Shown: positions 1 through 11,684, numbered from the stretch's first letter. The stretch: DNA of 64,000 nt from Coptis chinensis (GCA_015680905.1 CM027385.1:23256501-23320500), one strand, 5' to 3'. A program made the numbers and translations. Notes: generated from the sequence alone by a model not told the origin.

Positions 1-1449
1 CTCTTTTCTTGCGCCAATTGTTGAAGTGATTATTGGATAGACGTTAAAATTTGAGATTGTTGGTTCATGTAAGCTAAGAAAGTCTCACTTGTCCTATCCG
101 TAATGAGTGGCGCAGGTTGTGTAACAGGTACTAGTTCACGATTATTGCTGAGAAGTTGTTGATTATAGTTGGGATTTGGATTGGCTGGAACAAGGCTACG
201 GTTGGTTTGATAGTTAGCATCCGAAGTATTTTGAAATTGATTCTGACTTTGTTAGTATTGTTGATTATTGCCTTGGCGGTATGGAATAAAGTTGTTGGTT
301 GGTCGAACTGGTGGATTAGCGAAACCTGGAGGAGCCCCCAGCTGTTGATTATTTTGGCGCCAAGCGAAATTCGGATGCTATCGCCAAGGTGCATTAGGAA
401 TGTTGAATGCACATGCCTCTTCTAATGGTTGAGAAGAGGAGGCATATAACAAGGGACAATAAGTATCAGGATGGTCAGGACTGAGACAAAGAACACATGG
501 GGATGTGTTAACGTTCATGACCTATTTTGGGAGTTGATCGTTTACTTGAACTGCAAGGGCATCTACTTTTTTAGTTAGGGATTCTATCAAATTTTTTAAT
601 TTGGGATCGGGTTTTACCTCAAAAATAGATGTAGCCTTTATTACAGTATCCTTTGATGATCTAGACGGCTCAGTGTTACCCCAGTGTGTACCTTTTTTCG
701 CTTGTTTTTCAAGAAAAGTATATGCTTCAGTAGCTCCTTTGTCCATGAAGCAACTGCCGTTCATTATATCAAGAGTTTCTTTTTGATGATCAGAAAGTCC
801 ATTAAAGAAGGAACGAACAAGGATGGCTTTGTCTAGTTGGTGATGAGGACATTCTAAAAGAAGATCAGTAAAGCGACTCCATGCTTCCGTAAACGATTCA
901 TGAGGATTTTCATGCTTCCGTAAAGCGACTCCATCCTTTAATGTCTAGTTGGTTCATGTCTAGTTTATTCCATGTGTCTATGGATTGTGGCTGTTGTCCT
1001 GCAAGCCAAGTTGACGCTTTCTCTGCTAAGGTTAATGGAAATAGCCGAAGCAAGAGTTGTTCCTTAGAGACAGCTGGATGGTGAAATGTTGTGGCCACTT
1101 GTTGAAGGCTACGAAGATGATTGTACGGTTTTTCGTGATCCAAACCATGATACACAGGTAACAAACTAAAAACGTTTGGTGGGATACGAAAATCACCGTC
1201 AATGTCTTCAAGTTTGATGTAGGAAGAAGGTCCTTCCTGTAATGCAGTATAGAAGTCCCACAGGGGCTTCTCAGCTGGTGGAGGATCGTCAGCCATAACT
1301 GCAGAAGTTAATGGCGACGAAGGAACTTGATGAAGGTAATTAACAGAAGGAGAACAATTTTTAGGTGAGAACTTACGCAGTTTGCTTATCGTTTTTTTTC
1401 GACGATAGGTATGTTCAAATTCTTTAGTGGAACCAGACCTTAATCTCAT
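1..1449 (-). pseudogene. gag: gag of element A (fossil)
   Basis: Structural capsid polyprotein region of the Athila clade. It opens with MRLRSG, the same start seen in elements B, C and E. It then carries the capsid-core signature (FRIPPNVFSLLPVYHGLDHE, followed by TTFHHPAV and a WLAGQQP segment), equivalent to the core of the other copies. Further left come the GSCFMDKGATEAYTFLE segment and the start of the Q/N-rich C-terminal part. The zinc-knuckle area is degraded. The region is broken at a handful of places and runs off the left edge. Its sequence is clearly diverged from gag of B, C and E, so A belongs to a different Athila subfamily. Confidence 0.8.
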
Positions 1450-3013
1450 GCAAGCATAAAATTAGATCTAATTGATAGAAGGAACTTATTATTACTTGAA
1501 TTTTATGATTCTCTTAAAGATTTTGGAGTTGAACAACGTAGGCCTAAGCTGTTGCTAATGTAGCAGTGAAGCAAGGAATACGTGTGTAAACCAACGGCCA
1601 GGTTACAAGAGAGATATGAGGGAGGCTTTCCATGCAAGCATGGTTCTAATTATGTAACCTTAATCTTTCAAGTTTCCTAGACACCGTTGGAATATGATTA
1701 AGATTTATGGAATTAAAATTTATGCAAGGTCGTTTTTAATTATTATTATTATTTTTATTTTTATTTTTTTTAAGATTTATGCAAGGGTGAAATTACAAGC
1801 ATGCAAATACGATCTACTCATATGATACTAGATGCAGTAGCATGTGAAGATACTCTACTCATACGTATAGCTATACGAATAGGCAAGGTTGTATCATCGA
1901 TAAATACTTCCATATGTACATGCAATTATACATCAGTAATACATATATGTACGCTAATTTGTAGATCGATATTATGTAAACGTATATCAACAGAAATAGG
2001 CAAATTTGAATCACTTATACGTATCTAAATATAGTAGCATGCGAATATAGTATACGTACGCATATAAATACGACAATGCTAAAACTAAACAGGCAACATA
2101 TTATACATAAACTAAAATATGACACTTGTATTGCATAATAAATCGATTTTGGCAATACTCATTAAGATTGCGAGTGTCATATAGAGAGCAGCTTCACCCC
2201 GTAAGGTTTAGAAACAACTTACCCAACTCAGATTTTAACCCTCGTGGGAATGTTCTCCTCTTTCTTGACAAAATCGAAGTATTATACAAGACGTGTACTT
2301 ATATGTAAAGAAATACTAAACATGCAACAATAGACACTTATACGTAGAAAGACAGATAACCATGCAAAACAGTACCATTTATATGTATATATACATTAAG
2401 ATGCAATTCATGCCCAGTTAATCGTATATAAATATTTACAGGTATATGAACATGATTCATGCATATTTCTAGGATAACACATAAATAATAATCCATAAAC
2501 TAGCACATGATAACTACGTACATGGCATTCATGCAAAAATAGTAAAAATTTGGAACCTGTTGCTTCCCGCAAGTCCGCCAAAGAAATGGAACAGACGTTT
2601 CAATCCGTCGAGGTAATTAATCCCAAAAGATATTCAAATTTTTTTTCACAGTTCTAGAGAGTTAGGCTTGTATATGGATCAGGATTTATCAGTGGATGCT
2701 GGAGGTAGAACAAGAGCAGCAAAAGAGAAAATACACCCGCGGACGCGAGTCCAGTACCGCGCACGCGTGTTGATTATGCCATAATGAGTTCAAATTTTCA
2801 CAACAATCTTAGAATCTTGTGTAGTTTACTTTCCGGTCCTAACTTTTTGTCCCTGGAAGTACAACAAAAAATTCGAAAGAGGTCAGGTCTTTTGCAAGCT
2901 AAAAATAAAACAAAAACGTAAAAAAAAAAAAACGAAAAGGAAAGAAGGATGAGAGTGGGGGTTCCCCTTGGAGCAATTTCCAGTCTGTAGCACAAGCCCT
3001 TAGTCTTTAGAAT
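1450..3013 (-). other. 5' leader of element A, unusually long
   Basis: Non-coding interval between the primer site and gag. It is about 1.56 kb here, against roughly 0.5-0.7 kb in elements B, C and E. The part near 1740-2560 is AT-rich with many short alternating words (ATACGTAT, GCATGC, GTAGCATGYGAA) and has no supported ORF. The part near 2735-2775 holds a GC-rich patch (CGCGGACGCGAG, CGCGCACGCG) that resembles the GAGCGC arrays in the leaders of the other Athila elements. No gene is seen. Confidence 0.6.
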
Positions 3014-3026
3014 GGCAGCGACGCCA
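3014..3026 (-). other. Primer binding site of element A
   Basis: Minus-strand TGGCGTCGCTGCC lies 3 bases from the LTR end. It resembles the TGGCGCCGTTGCC primer site complementary to the 3' end of plant tRNA-Asp, as known for Athila elements, with two differences. The position fixes the inner edge of the 5' LTR. Confidence 0.8.
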
Positions 3027-3029
3027 TTT

Positions 3030-4506
3030 TGATGTTTAACTTTTTGCCTTTTGCTTTGTTAGAGATTTGAATCTCTTCTTTGGCGAAAGTGCAAATTCAA
3101 AGATTTTCCTTACTCACGATTTTCGTGTTCATATAGTTTGGAGTAAGGATTCGAACAACCTAAATTCTAGGACCACTTACAACTTGGTTTTTACTCTTTT
3201 AGGGAACTAGTGAGTAAGTTTAAATATGATTATATTAATACTAAATATTTGGTTTCTTTACTACACAAAATTAAAAATATTAAGTTACGAAATAATGCAA
3301 CAAAGACACAATAAAATTTTACTAAAACAAAAGCGGAGAGTTAATTCTCCTCATGTGAAGATTACTTTTGTTATTTGATTTTTATAAGTGCATTAAAATC
3401 TTCCTAAAACTCATAGACAAGTTATACTAAAAGAAAACTTGATTCCTAACAAATATGACTCATCTCTAAGCTCATACATGCTAGCATGTGGAACCAAGTA
3501 ATGACTTATCTCTAAGCTCATCACTTGATCCCTAACTAGACTCTACACCAACTATCATTTTGGGATAGGATGTAGGCCTAGCTGTTCTTCCTAAACACCT
3601 ACTAAACCAAATAACAAGACTTTTCCTTCACATGAGTGTTATTAACTCCCCACAAAGGGAAGGTTTAGCTCATGATCCTTGGGCTAAAACTAAAACAAGT
3701 GTAGAATGTAAAAAGAGAGAGAGAGAACAAAAAGAAGAAACTATCTATTTATAAACTCACTTGCATGAAAAAGTGAGAATTTTTCATGAGGAACACAAGG
3801 TTTCCTCCATTAAAACTATTACAAGCTTTTTTTTCCAAAACCAAAAACTAAAATAAAAACTAAGGCTAAGGAACTAAAATAATACATGGTAAAGGAAAAG
3901 AAGTCAAGGGAGTAAATGGATTATCCCCCCCTTGTTTTGTTTTCTTCTCCATTTGAGAGAAATCTCATTTCCTCCCACGTGAAACACCAAACCACATTAA
4001 AACAAAGTGACACCTTGCATTTTTTTCACTATTAACACCTAATCTAATTAATTACATACAAGGTGTCAACTTTGCACCAATAATTTGACATTTTTGTCTT
4101 GACATGCTCCATGATTGATGACTCATCAAATCTTACGGGTCCACGTGAAGTCCAGTGGCGGTCTGGTCTTTTGGCAATTTTACAACTTTCCGCCTATGCA
4201 TAGAGTTCATCGCCCTGATTGTCTGAGCAGCTCACTTGTTGCATTCGGAGTCCTGGTTCAAGAGGTAGGAGCTTCAGAAGTTTGATGCTTCTGTGCGGAT
4301 TTGTTGGCCTTTACATGGCTGATTTGGAAGAATTCATATATACCTCGTTCCCTATGCTTTAACGCAGGTTTAACCAATATTTTCATATTTACTGCGAATA
4401 CCTGCAAAAGTACGAAAATATATTTATTTCATGATTATTAAACATATAATTAACCAAATTTATATGTCTCAATGGAGTTTCATATTACAGTTTTGGGTGC
4501 TTATCA
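3030..4506 (-). repeat. 5' LTR of element A
   Basis: About 1,477 bp on the minus strand. It starts TGATAAGCACCCAAAACTG at 4506 and ends AACATCA at 3030, next to the primer site. The start matches the TGATAAGAGCCCAAAACTG start of the D and E LTRs. The body is otherwise strongly diverged from those LTRs. No second LTR of A is in the window, so its age cannot be estimated from an LTR pair. Nesting makes it younger than B. Confidence 0.8.
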
Positions 4507-4840
4507 CATATTATCTACCAAATAGGTCCATGAGTCTTGTATTTCGGCCGGCATAGCAAGTCCAAGCAGAAAGTCTATCAAGAACCTGAAATTTCCATTG
4601 GTTCATGGCCGATGGTGATGGAGAACACTTGTTCTCCATCTGGTCTATCAAAGAACTTACAATTATCATAAAAATAAGATGTAAGTGTGGGAGAATAAAG
4701 TTCATCAGGACTTACTAATAGTGGCTCCCATCCTGCTAGAATGATCACTTCGCGAAACCACGCACCATAGGTGTCACTTTGGAATAAGTCTTCAAAAGAA
4801 TGTTCCTGTATGATACGAGGGAAAGTCATCCCCAATAAGC
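4507..4840 (-). pseudogene. ORF3 of element B, N-terminal part (fossil)
   Basis: This matches the start of ORF3 in D and E. The pattern is I-x-E-x-SFEDLFQS, WFREVIILAGWEPLL, YSPTLTSYFYDN, then a DGEQVFSI segment. The layout (P-E-x-[AS]-F, aromatic, R-x-GWE, YSP-x-L-x-x-FY, DG-x-x-F) resembles the plant 'putative plant transposon protein' domain found in Athila-type elements and resembles ORF2 of the same element. It is interrupted by insertion of element A. No signal peptide, transmembrane segment or other envelope feature is visible. Confidence 0.75.
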
Positions 4841-4899
4841 TTGCTGGAATAGTTGCGAAGGATCTTGGAACAATCCTCGGAAAACTGGAAATTTTTGGT

Positions 4900-5160
4900 T
4901 CCTACAGGGCGCAGGGTGCGCTCAAGGTATGCCTGGGATGGGCGCGGGTTGCGCTCTGTTGAATTTCGAATTCCAAGCACTTGGGTGTAGGGTGCGCTCA
5001 CTTTTAGCCTAGGATGGGAGCGGGTTGCGCTCCGAATGAAAACTAGAATTCCAGTGTTTTGGGCCGCGGGGTGGCTCGCTCAGCCGGAGGAGGGATGCAG
5101 TCGCACTCGGGGTAGGATTTCTCCGACAGGGGCTTAGGGCAGGTGGCACTCCATCAGGGA
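4900..5160 (-). repeat. GAGCGC-type GC-rich array before ORF3 of B
   Basis: Several degenerate copies of a GC-rich word occur here. On the minus strand they read like GAGCGCAACCCGCGCCC or GAGCGCACCCTGCGCCC, spaced about 40-60 bp apart in otherwise AT-rich DNA. The same kind of array occurs in the 5' leaders of B, C, D and E and in front of ORF3 in D and E. Function is unknown. Confidence 0.6.
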
Positions 5161-5281
5161 GTGCAAAAGCTTCGGGAGCTGTTAGGCTTGAAGTCTTGAA
5201 GGAAAAATAAGGTAAAGTGGGAATGAAACGTGAGAGATGAATGTGAGAAGTAGTTGGGGTTGTGAGTGTAGAATGAATGCA

Positions 5282-5291
5282 GTTTTTATAG
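5282..5291 (-). promoter_or_regulatory. TATA-like site upstream of ORF3 in B
   Basis: Minus-strand CTATAAAAAC is followed by CATTCATTCTACACTCACAA and a CT-rich stretch. It lies about 450 bp upstream of the ORF3 start. The equivalent place in D and E carries CTATATAAAC and CTATTTAAAC with the same following sequence. Conservation of position suggests an internal promoter; this is inference. Confidence 0.4.
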
Positions 5292-5581
5292 GATTTAAGT
5301 TGTTAAAACGAATCAGGAAGTTACCAAAAAGTTTTAAGGCAATTGCCGGAAACAAAAAATTTCCAAAACCGAAAACGGAAACAACCCATATTCTCTATTC
5401 CAAAACAAACCTAATATCTTTTAGGTTGAATTTAGGTTAGATACTGCATAATTCATTGAGATTTCATCCTATCACAATATCTATTCATAGTGATGCCCAT
5501 ATTGGCAATATTCTCACCCCTTACTCTGACACAACTACTAAAATGGAGGATCCTATAACAAATCATGCTAGAATAAATAAT

Positions 5582-5594
5582 ACCACCCCCAAAC
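5582..5594 (-). other. Internal polypurine tract between ORF2 and ORF3 of B
   Basis: Minus-strand GTTTGGGGGTGGT, identical to the tract at the same place in E (51444-51456) and D (38096-38108), and matching the terminal polypurine tract before the 3' LTR of D and E. A similar tract lies before ORF2 of B near 7610-7626. Confidence 0.6.
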
Positions 5595-5786
5595 AATTTG
5601 GGAAGGTGGAATTAACGATAAACAATGCACACTTTGAAAAGAACCAAAGTATATTAAAATTCAAATTCAAATACAATTAACTACCGAATTTAAATTTAAC
5701 TACTGAATTTAAACAACTTAATATCCGGACTAAGAAAAACAATAAAAACAAGTAAATAACATCGAAACCACATATTTTTAGAAAAC

Positions 5787-6947
5787 CTAGCCACGTGATG
5801 AAGATAGATCCTGAGATGGAGATTGGGCCTGGGATGGAGAAGGACTCGAGCCATCCGTTCTTTGGCGACGACGCTCATGCCGCTCAGACTCATCTGAGAC
5901 AGAACCCTCCAAGGGTGGCATGTGTTGTAGAATCTCTACTCGGAACAAGCGATGTGCTTCCATCTCAGCCTTTATTACTATATACTGGGCCTGGTGACGC
6001 TGGTGGATAGTCTCCATGTTACACAAGATATCTTCCTAACCCTTTTCGAGCACTTCTAAACTCGTCTAAAGGTTCGTTTGTTTATTTTGAACTATAATTT
6101 GCCTATCTCGTATATCTTCAGAAATAGCATAAATGCAACGCACGCTAGTGTGCAACAATGACATGCGTTCGGAATAAGACGTACACCTCTCCAAGGCATC
6201 TTCATCTAAACATGTCATGTCCTCCATATCCTCATCCTAATCCACCACCCTATCCTCCGGCAACATCCAAGTCTTTTGGATACACTCCTTAGAACTGATT
6301 TCATTTGCATGCAATTTCAACATCCTCCGCTCAGTTTTTGGTTTATTCCCCCAAGACAACATTATCTTCATAATTAAAACAAGAAATGGTGCGATACTCT
6401 TCCCAACTCCTCTAATCATATTTAGCAAAAACTCGAGGATACAGAATTCATACCTCTTCTCTTGCAATATCCAGAGAACGTGCAGACATGTGAACTCGAT
6501 GTCGCTCACTTTCTCCTTCCCAACGACGTTCTTACCAATCCACTGAGCTACAACCAGTTGGTTGGTTCGTAGAGATGACTGCCGAGCACAATGAGAAGTC
6601 GTATTATATTGACCCTCCATGAGGGTGTCGTTCATCAATGCAGGAACTCTAGTATACTGGGATTCCTGCACGATGGCTTCTAGGTTACGTCCAGGCGTAA
6701 TGCCTAAAATTTCAGCCAACTTCACTCTAGATAATTCTCTCCTAGTCCCAGCCGCTTTCATGAAAATTTTCTGACCGTCCAACTCTCTCTTCTTATAGAA
6801 CTGTTCGACCAAATCGGAGTGGTAGAAATCATCTGTCGAGTACCACAACCGATTCCAACCCCTTCTAATCATCTCGTCACCGTAAAACAGCGCGAAGCGG
6901 TCAGCCGTAAACGCTTGTTCTGGCAACAACCTTCTTCTTTGAGCCAT
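5787..6947 (-). pseudogene. ORF2 of element B (fossil)
   Basis: Extra ORF in the position often called env-like in Athila. It starts MAQRRRLLPEQAFTADRF and continues with MIRRGWNRLWYSTDDFYHSD, LVEQFYKKREL, DGQKIFMKAAGTRRE and LAEILGITP. That order resembles the 'putative plant transposon protein' domain. The C-terminal third is predicted coiled coil (METIHQRHQAQY, EMEAHRLFR), ending in an Arg- and Ser-rich tail (HERRRQRTDGSS). ORF2 of E is closely similar throughout. The copy is broken in a few places. No membrane segment is visible, so an envelope role is not supported. Weak alternatives are a nucleic-acid-binding or movement-type accessory protein. Confidence 0.75.
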
Positions 6948-7739
6948 TGATATTTTAGAACAATTTGGGGTTTAAAGGGGTTGTGGGAATGGAGTTTGAG
7001 ACTCCCTTACTAACAAAACAGTAGTGGTGGGGCGGGGGTGGCGTGGCAGTTTGAGTTTCTTTGACTTTTGGGTGTTTTTCGGTGGTGAAATTTTTTGGGA
7101 TTGGTGGAGGAGTGTTTTGGAGAAGATTTGAAGTTGGAATTGTATTGTGGGCGTGGCTGTATTGAGGTTTATTTTTATTTTTATTTTTGGTTAGGTTTTT
7201 GAATTTGGTAATGGCGGAATTGGAAAGAAATTGCGATTCTTTTTGTTTTGGAGGAAGGAGACGCACGCGCGTGCGTTGGGCCCAAGCCCAAAATGATTTT
7301 TCGATTTTTGTCGATTTTAGCGCAACTTCAAACTAAAATTCCCGCTTCGTTACCAGTCCGATTTTTGCGAATGAGGTACCGAAATGATCAGCAGAGAATT
7401 TCCAATCCAATGATCCATAAAACGCTCTAGTACGACCATTAGTGACATGTAAGAAGATAGAAAATGCCTTGTAGTGCGTGCATGACGTAAGTTATGCGAA
7501 CGAATGAAATCTAATTTCATAGATAATGTCAACCCGGATCAGAATATGATTAAACGGTCTAAGCAACAGAAATGGAAAGTTTGACCATCAATGAAAGAAA
7601 CCCAAACACCCTATCCCCAAATAAATTTTAGACAACAGAATTTAGAAAATTTATTTTAACAATGGGTCTTTTAAAGTCAGATTCCCGAGACCTTTAACAA
7701 TTAATTGGATATATTAATATATATACCATGCAGTTTTCC

Positions 7740-8245
7740 ATATATTAACAACCTAAAGAGTTGTGGGTCTTTCTATAAATAATTACCATGGAATGCACCC
7801 CCAAACAGAATCAAGTACCAAGATTCTTTACAACACAACTTATTGAAATGAAAGCGAAGTCTGATGGATCTAGAATGTAACCGCACATGCACCTTCTTTC
7901 TTGCATTTAAACGAGAGGGTTTCCAAGTGAATGATCGTGAGAAAATGGATGTTTGTGGAAGATATGGTGGATATAGACGAATTTTAGATGTAAGGAATGG
8001 AACAAATGAGAATGTAGGTTTAGCACAAAACTCATTCATGGTGTAGGTGGGAACTGTCTCAATTCTGAAAATGAAGGTGTCAAGTGCCTTTCTCTTGGGA
8101 ATTATTTCTGTATTAATAGGATTTAGAAAATCATTAAGTACAGAAGAAACAAAAGGGGTCAAGCGCAAACTCTAGGTTCCTTTAAAAGGGAGGTGGGGAA
8201 TATTAGTGAGGGAAGATGAATGAGTGTCAGCTAGAGCTCTCAGGT
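7740..8245 (-). pseudogene. Short C-terminal tail ORF after protease in B (fossil)
   Basis: Coding-like remnant following the protease region in place of RT and integrase. Its last part (LILFGGAFHG, then a diverged stretch before an internal polypurine tract) matches the end of the unusual ORF region in element D near 37560-37670. It is not found in E, which has full pol here. Sharing this tail suggests that B and D belong to a family of non-autonomous Athila derivatives. No function is recognised. Confidence 0.45.
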
Positions 8246-11016
8246 CTAGATCATTAGAAGCCTTGAGATATGCCTGACATTCCTCAATAGGTGGGTCAAA
8301 AGAATCACTGGGATAGAGGGTGAAAAATTATCTTCCGTCATAGCGTCAAGGGATAAAAGGATGTTGGCAGGGTGGGACTCGTGAGGTGGCAAGGAAGGGT
8401 TGCAAAAGAGTTGAAGGAAATATTCCTCAATTTCCTCTACGTCTAAGGAGTATTTGTTGAAATTGGAACTTCTAGAGGAAAGGAATTTGTGCCTCTGGTC
8501 ATTCAAAAATGTGGTTTTGAAATAATCATGAGTTAAGCTCTCGATCATGCTAACCTCTCCATCCATATTTATATAAGGCAACTGTTTGATCGTCTTAAAA
8601 ACGTTAACCACAATGGAAAGAAAACCAAAAGACAAGGACATCGAACCATCGCAGAAGTTTATAAGTGCGTTGACAGTTGCCAAGAAAGGGCATCCTAAAA
8701 TGATTGGAACAGAATCGTTAGCGACTTTTGTATCGAGGATAACAAAATCCGCAGGATAGTAGAAATCCTGAACCTTAACCAGCACATTTTCCACTACACC
8801 CTTAGGATACTCGATAGACCTATCATCTAGTTGCAACGTCATTGTTGTAGGTTGCATTTCATGTAGACCTATTTGTTTATATACATAATAAGGGAGTAAA
8901 TTAACACTCGCCCCGAGGTCTAATAAGGCAGTGGTCGTGTGAGTATCCCCTAAGGTGCATTGTACAGTAGGACAACCAGGGTCCTTGTACTTAACTATTC
9001 CATTGTGTTCTGTTAAAGTTAGAAACTGTTCCGTTAAAAAGGCGTCTTTAGAAATCTTTGTCTTACGCCTAGTAGTGCACAACTCTTTAAGAAACTTAGC
9101 ATGGTTAGGTAACTTTTTAATCGCTTCAAGGAAAGGTAAGTTTATCGTTAGATTTTTAAAAACTTTCCTAATCTCGTCAAAATTTGTATCCTTGTTTAAC
9201 ATAGCTAATTTATGAGAAAATGATGGTTTCTCTCTATATTTAGCATATGAATCTACTGGATGTCTAACCTTTGCTTTCTGTTTCTTAGGTTGTGGTTTAA
9301 GTGGTACCTCTACAGGGGTAGGATCTTCAGTTCCTATTTCGGTATCTAGTATAATATCTAGTGTAGGGACTACTGGTGGGGTAACTATAGACATCGTTAC
9401 TTTGTTATCCACTACTCTACCTGAACGGAGAGTTGTGATGGAATTTATCTCCCCTACGTTTGCATTTTCGTTACTAGTATTACCATTTACCTCAAAGGTT
9501 GTGTTTGGTGTTTTCGGATTAGGTATCGCTTGTCCTGGAAACACACCTTTGGGTTGCACTTTCTCTTGAGCTAACTGCTGTAAGGAAAGTTGGATGGCTT
9601 GTAAAATCTGTTGTTGAGATTACATAAAGGTATCAAAACAATCCGGTTGTGGAGTAGTATTTGCTACTGGTTGTGTGACAGGAACTATGTCACGTTGATT
9701 ATTAATGGGTGAATTTTGGTAGTTATTATTTATCGGAACAATACCTCTATTAGTATTATAATTATTATTGTTATAATTATTATAATTACCCTGGCCTTGT
9801 CCTTGTCGTGGTTGCGCTTGGTTGTTATAATTATTATAATTACCCTGACCTTGTCCTTGTCGTAGTGGAGCTAGGTTATAATTGTGTGCTTGCCTAACAT
9901 TTGTGTTAAACAACCTTAGAGGTTGCTGATTATTCTGCCAACCGAAGTTGGGGTTTTGTCGCCAAGCTATGTTAGGTTCGCTATTAATGGAACAAACGTT
10001 ATCTTGTTGTGATTGTTATTGTTCATAGGCGAAAGGACAATAGGAGTCGGGATGCTATAGACTCAAACAGAAATTACATGGATTGGAGTTGACATTCATA
10101 ATGGGGATAGGCGTTTGTTGAATAGAAATAGCCTCTACCTTTTTAGTTAGAGATTCGATTAAATTTTTAAGTTCCGGATCAGGTTTCATTTCAAACATAC
10201 CGGCGGCCTTTACTGTTGTAGAAGAACTAGCGTTGCGGGAGATATCGTCACTACCCCCCAGTTATTATTACTTTTAGTCTGATCTTCTAAAAATTTATAA
10301 GCCTTTGAGGCTCCTTTACTTAAGAAACTGCCCTCATTCATTATGTCAAGGACTTCTTTATGGTGGTGTAGAAGTCCCTTGAAAAAGGCACGAACTAACG
10401 TGTCTTTCGCGAGGTTATGATGTGGACACTCTATAAGTAGATCGGTGAAATGATTCCAAGCCTTTGAAAATGATTCATGAGGATTCTGTCAAAAGAAATG
10501 AATCTTGGAAAGCATTTCATAGGTCTTCAATGGTGGGTAAAAATGTTTCATGAATAGTTGAACAAGTTTAGCCCACGAGTCCACAGAATTAGGCTCTTGG
10601 GCAGTTAACCAAGACGCCGCCTTATCGGCTAAAGTGAAGGGAAATACCCTTAGTTTAATTTGTTCAGCACCAACCGTAGGATGGTGAAATGTAGTAAGGA
10701 CTTGGTCAATCTTACGCATGTGCTGATAAGGCTTTTCATGGTCTAACCCATGAAAAACGGGTAACAAATTAAATATATTCGGGGGAATTCGGAAATTCCC
10801 CACTGGGTCTGATAGAACGATGCAAGATTTAGGGCTATCGTTCAAGGATTTGTAAAAGTCAGAGAGAGGAGACTATCTTTCTTCAGCCATAATTTCAGGT
10901 GTGGTATGTGGTATGCTAGCTAGAGGTGTAGTGAGTGGTATACTAGAAAGACGTGTTTGTTGCCATTGTCGGTTAATTACGTTAGGCGTTTTTCTTCGGC
11001 CTGACCTTAATCTCAT
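8246..11016 (-). pseudogene. gag: gag and aspartic protease of element B (fossil)
   Basis: Gag begins MRLRSG at 11016 and has the capsid-core signature (VGNFRIPPNIFNLLPVFHGL, WLTAQEPNSVDSW). A zinc-knuckle area lies near 10040-10080, followed by a striking low-complexity Q/G/N/Y-rich tract (repeats of GQGQGNYNNYNN) near 9730-9870. The protease part contains the active-site block ALLDLGASVNLLPYYVY and the later IILGCPFLATVNALINF block. Athila gag and protease are normally one polyprotein. The region is broken in several places. Nucleotide similarity to E is high enough to align by eye. Confidence 0.82.
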
Positions 11017-11140
11017 GCAAGGCTAAGACAAATCTTAATGAAACACAACAACACTCCAAACAATCCTGATATGCTAGTATGAACCTTTAACAGAAGATGC
11101 GAGGTATGGAAGAAAAGAGTACCTAAAAGCCTCCTTGCTT

Positions 11141-11155
11141 CGCTTATGAATAGCG
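11141..11155 (-). other. Conserved leader stem-loop of B
   Basis: CGCTATTCATAAGCG on the minus strand: a CGCT/AGCG stem with a 7-base loop. It is identical in the leaders of C (30506-30520) and E (43226-43240) and lies about 20 bases before a conserved AG|GT donor-like site. It is a candidate packaging or dimerisation structure, by inference. Confidence 0.4.
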
Positions 11156-11239
11156 TCTTGTTTATGCGTGCTCAGTGTATATAACAAGTTAGAACACTGA
11201 AAATCTTGAAAAAATGGAAGTTTGAATCAAACCTTTGAA

Positions 11240-11550
11240 ATCGGGCAGTTTCGGCAGAGGGCACGGCCAAGCGCCGAGAATAGGCCTAGGGTCGGGCGCA
11301 GTCGCTTCAGTCAAGCTGGAGTTCTAGGCGTGTGGGTGCAGGTCGCGCTCCAAGTTAGCCTTGGGAGGGTGCAGGTCGAGCTCAGGGAAAAGGTGGAATT
11401 CCAGGTGTGTGGGCGTAGGTTGCACTCCAAGTTAGCCTTGGTAGGGCGCAGGTCGCGCTCCGGCAAAAAGTGGAATTCCAGGCTTGTGGGTGTACGGTAC
11501 GCTCCAATTTGGCTTGCCCATGGCGCGGGTCGCGCTCCGAGTAATTTTTC
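11240..11550 (-). repeat. GAGCGC-type array in the leader of B
   Basis: Four or more degenerate copies of GAGCGCGACCTGCGCCC-like words separated by 40-65 bp. Between them lie AAGGCTAACTTGGAG and GAATTCCA-type spacers. It lies between the primer site and gag and is equivalent to arrays in the C, D and E leaders. The open frames running through it are low-complexity by-products. Confidence 0.65.
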
Positions 11551-11669
11551 GAGGAAAATTTCAGTACTGAAATGGACAACCACAGTGAGAATCAAACAAG
11601 GGTGGGTGGGTTATGGGACTTTGAAAAACTATCAATTCTAAAGAAAACAATACTAAAGAGTAATAAGAT

Positions 11670-11682
11670 GGCAGCGACGCTA
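11670..11682 (-). other. Primer binding site of element B
   Basis: Minus-strand TAGCGTCGCTGCC, two bases from the LTR end. It is a decayed version of the tRNA-Asp-type site TGGCGCCGTTGCC used by Athila elements. Confidence 0.75.
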
Positions 11683-11684
11683 TT

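Larger units (their letters stand above)
1..4506 (-). mobile_element. Athila-type Ty3/gypsy element A, 5' portion (fossil)
   Basis: This is the 5' end of a minus-strand Athila-type LTR retrotransposon. Reading right to left it has a 5' LTR (3030-4506), a primer site (3014-3026), a long leader (1450-3013) and gag (1449 down to the window edge). The rest lies left of the window. The LTR start lies directly against ORF3 sequence of element B, so A inserted into B and is the younger of the two. The expected right copy of its target duplication is 4507-4511 (CATAT); the left copy is outside. The gag is broken in several places. The Athila assignment rests on the gag type, the tRNA-Asp-type primer site and the LTR terminus style shared with elements B-E. 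Confidence 0.85.

Noticed and set aside
1801-2028. Small plus-strand open frame in the leader of A
   Set aside because: AT-rich repeated words without coding character; opposite strand to the element.
11222-11641. 139-residue plus-strand open frame
   Set aside because: Antisense shadow of the GC-rich array in the leader of B; low-complexity repeats, no domain.
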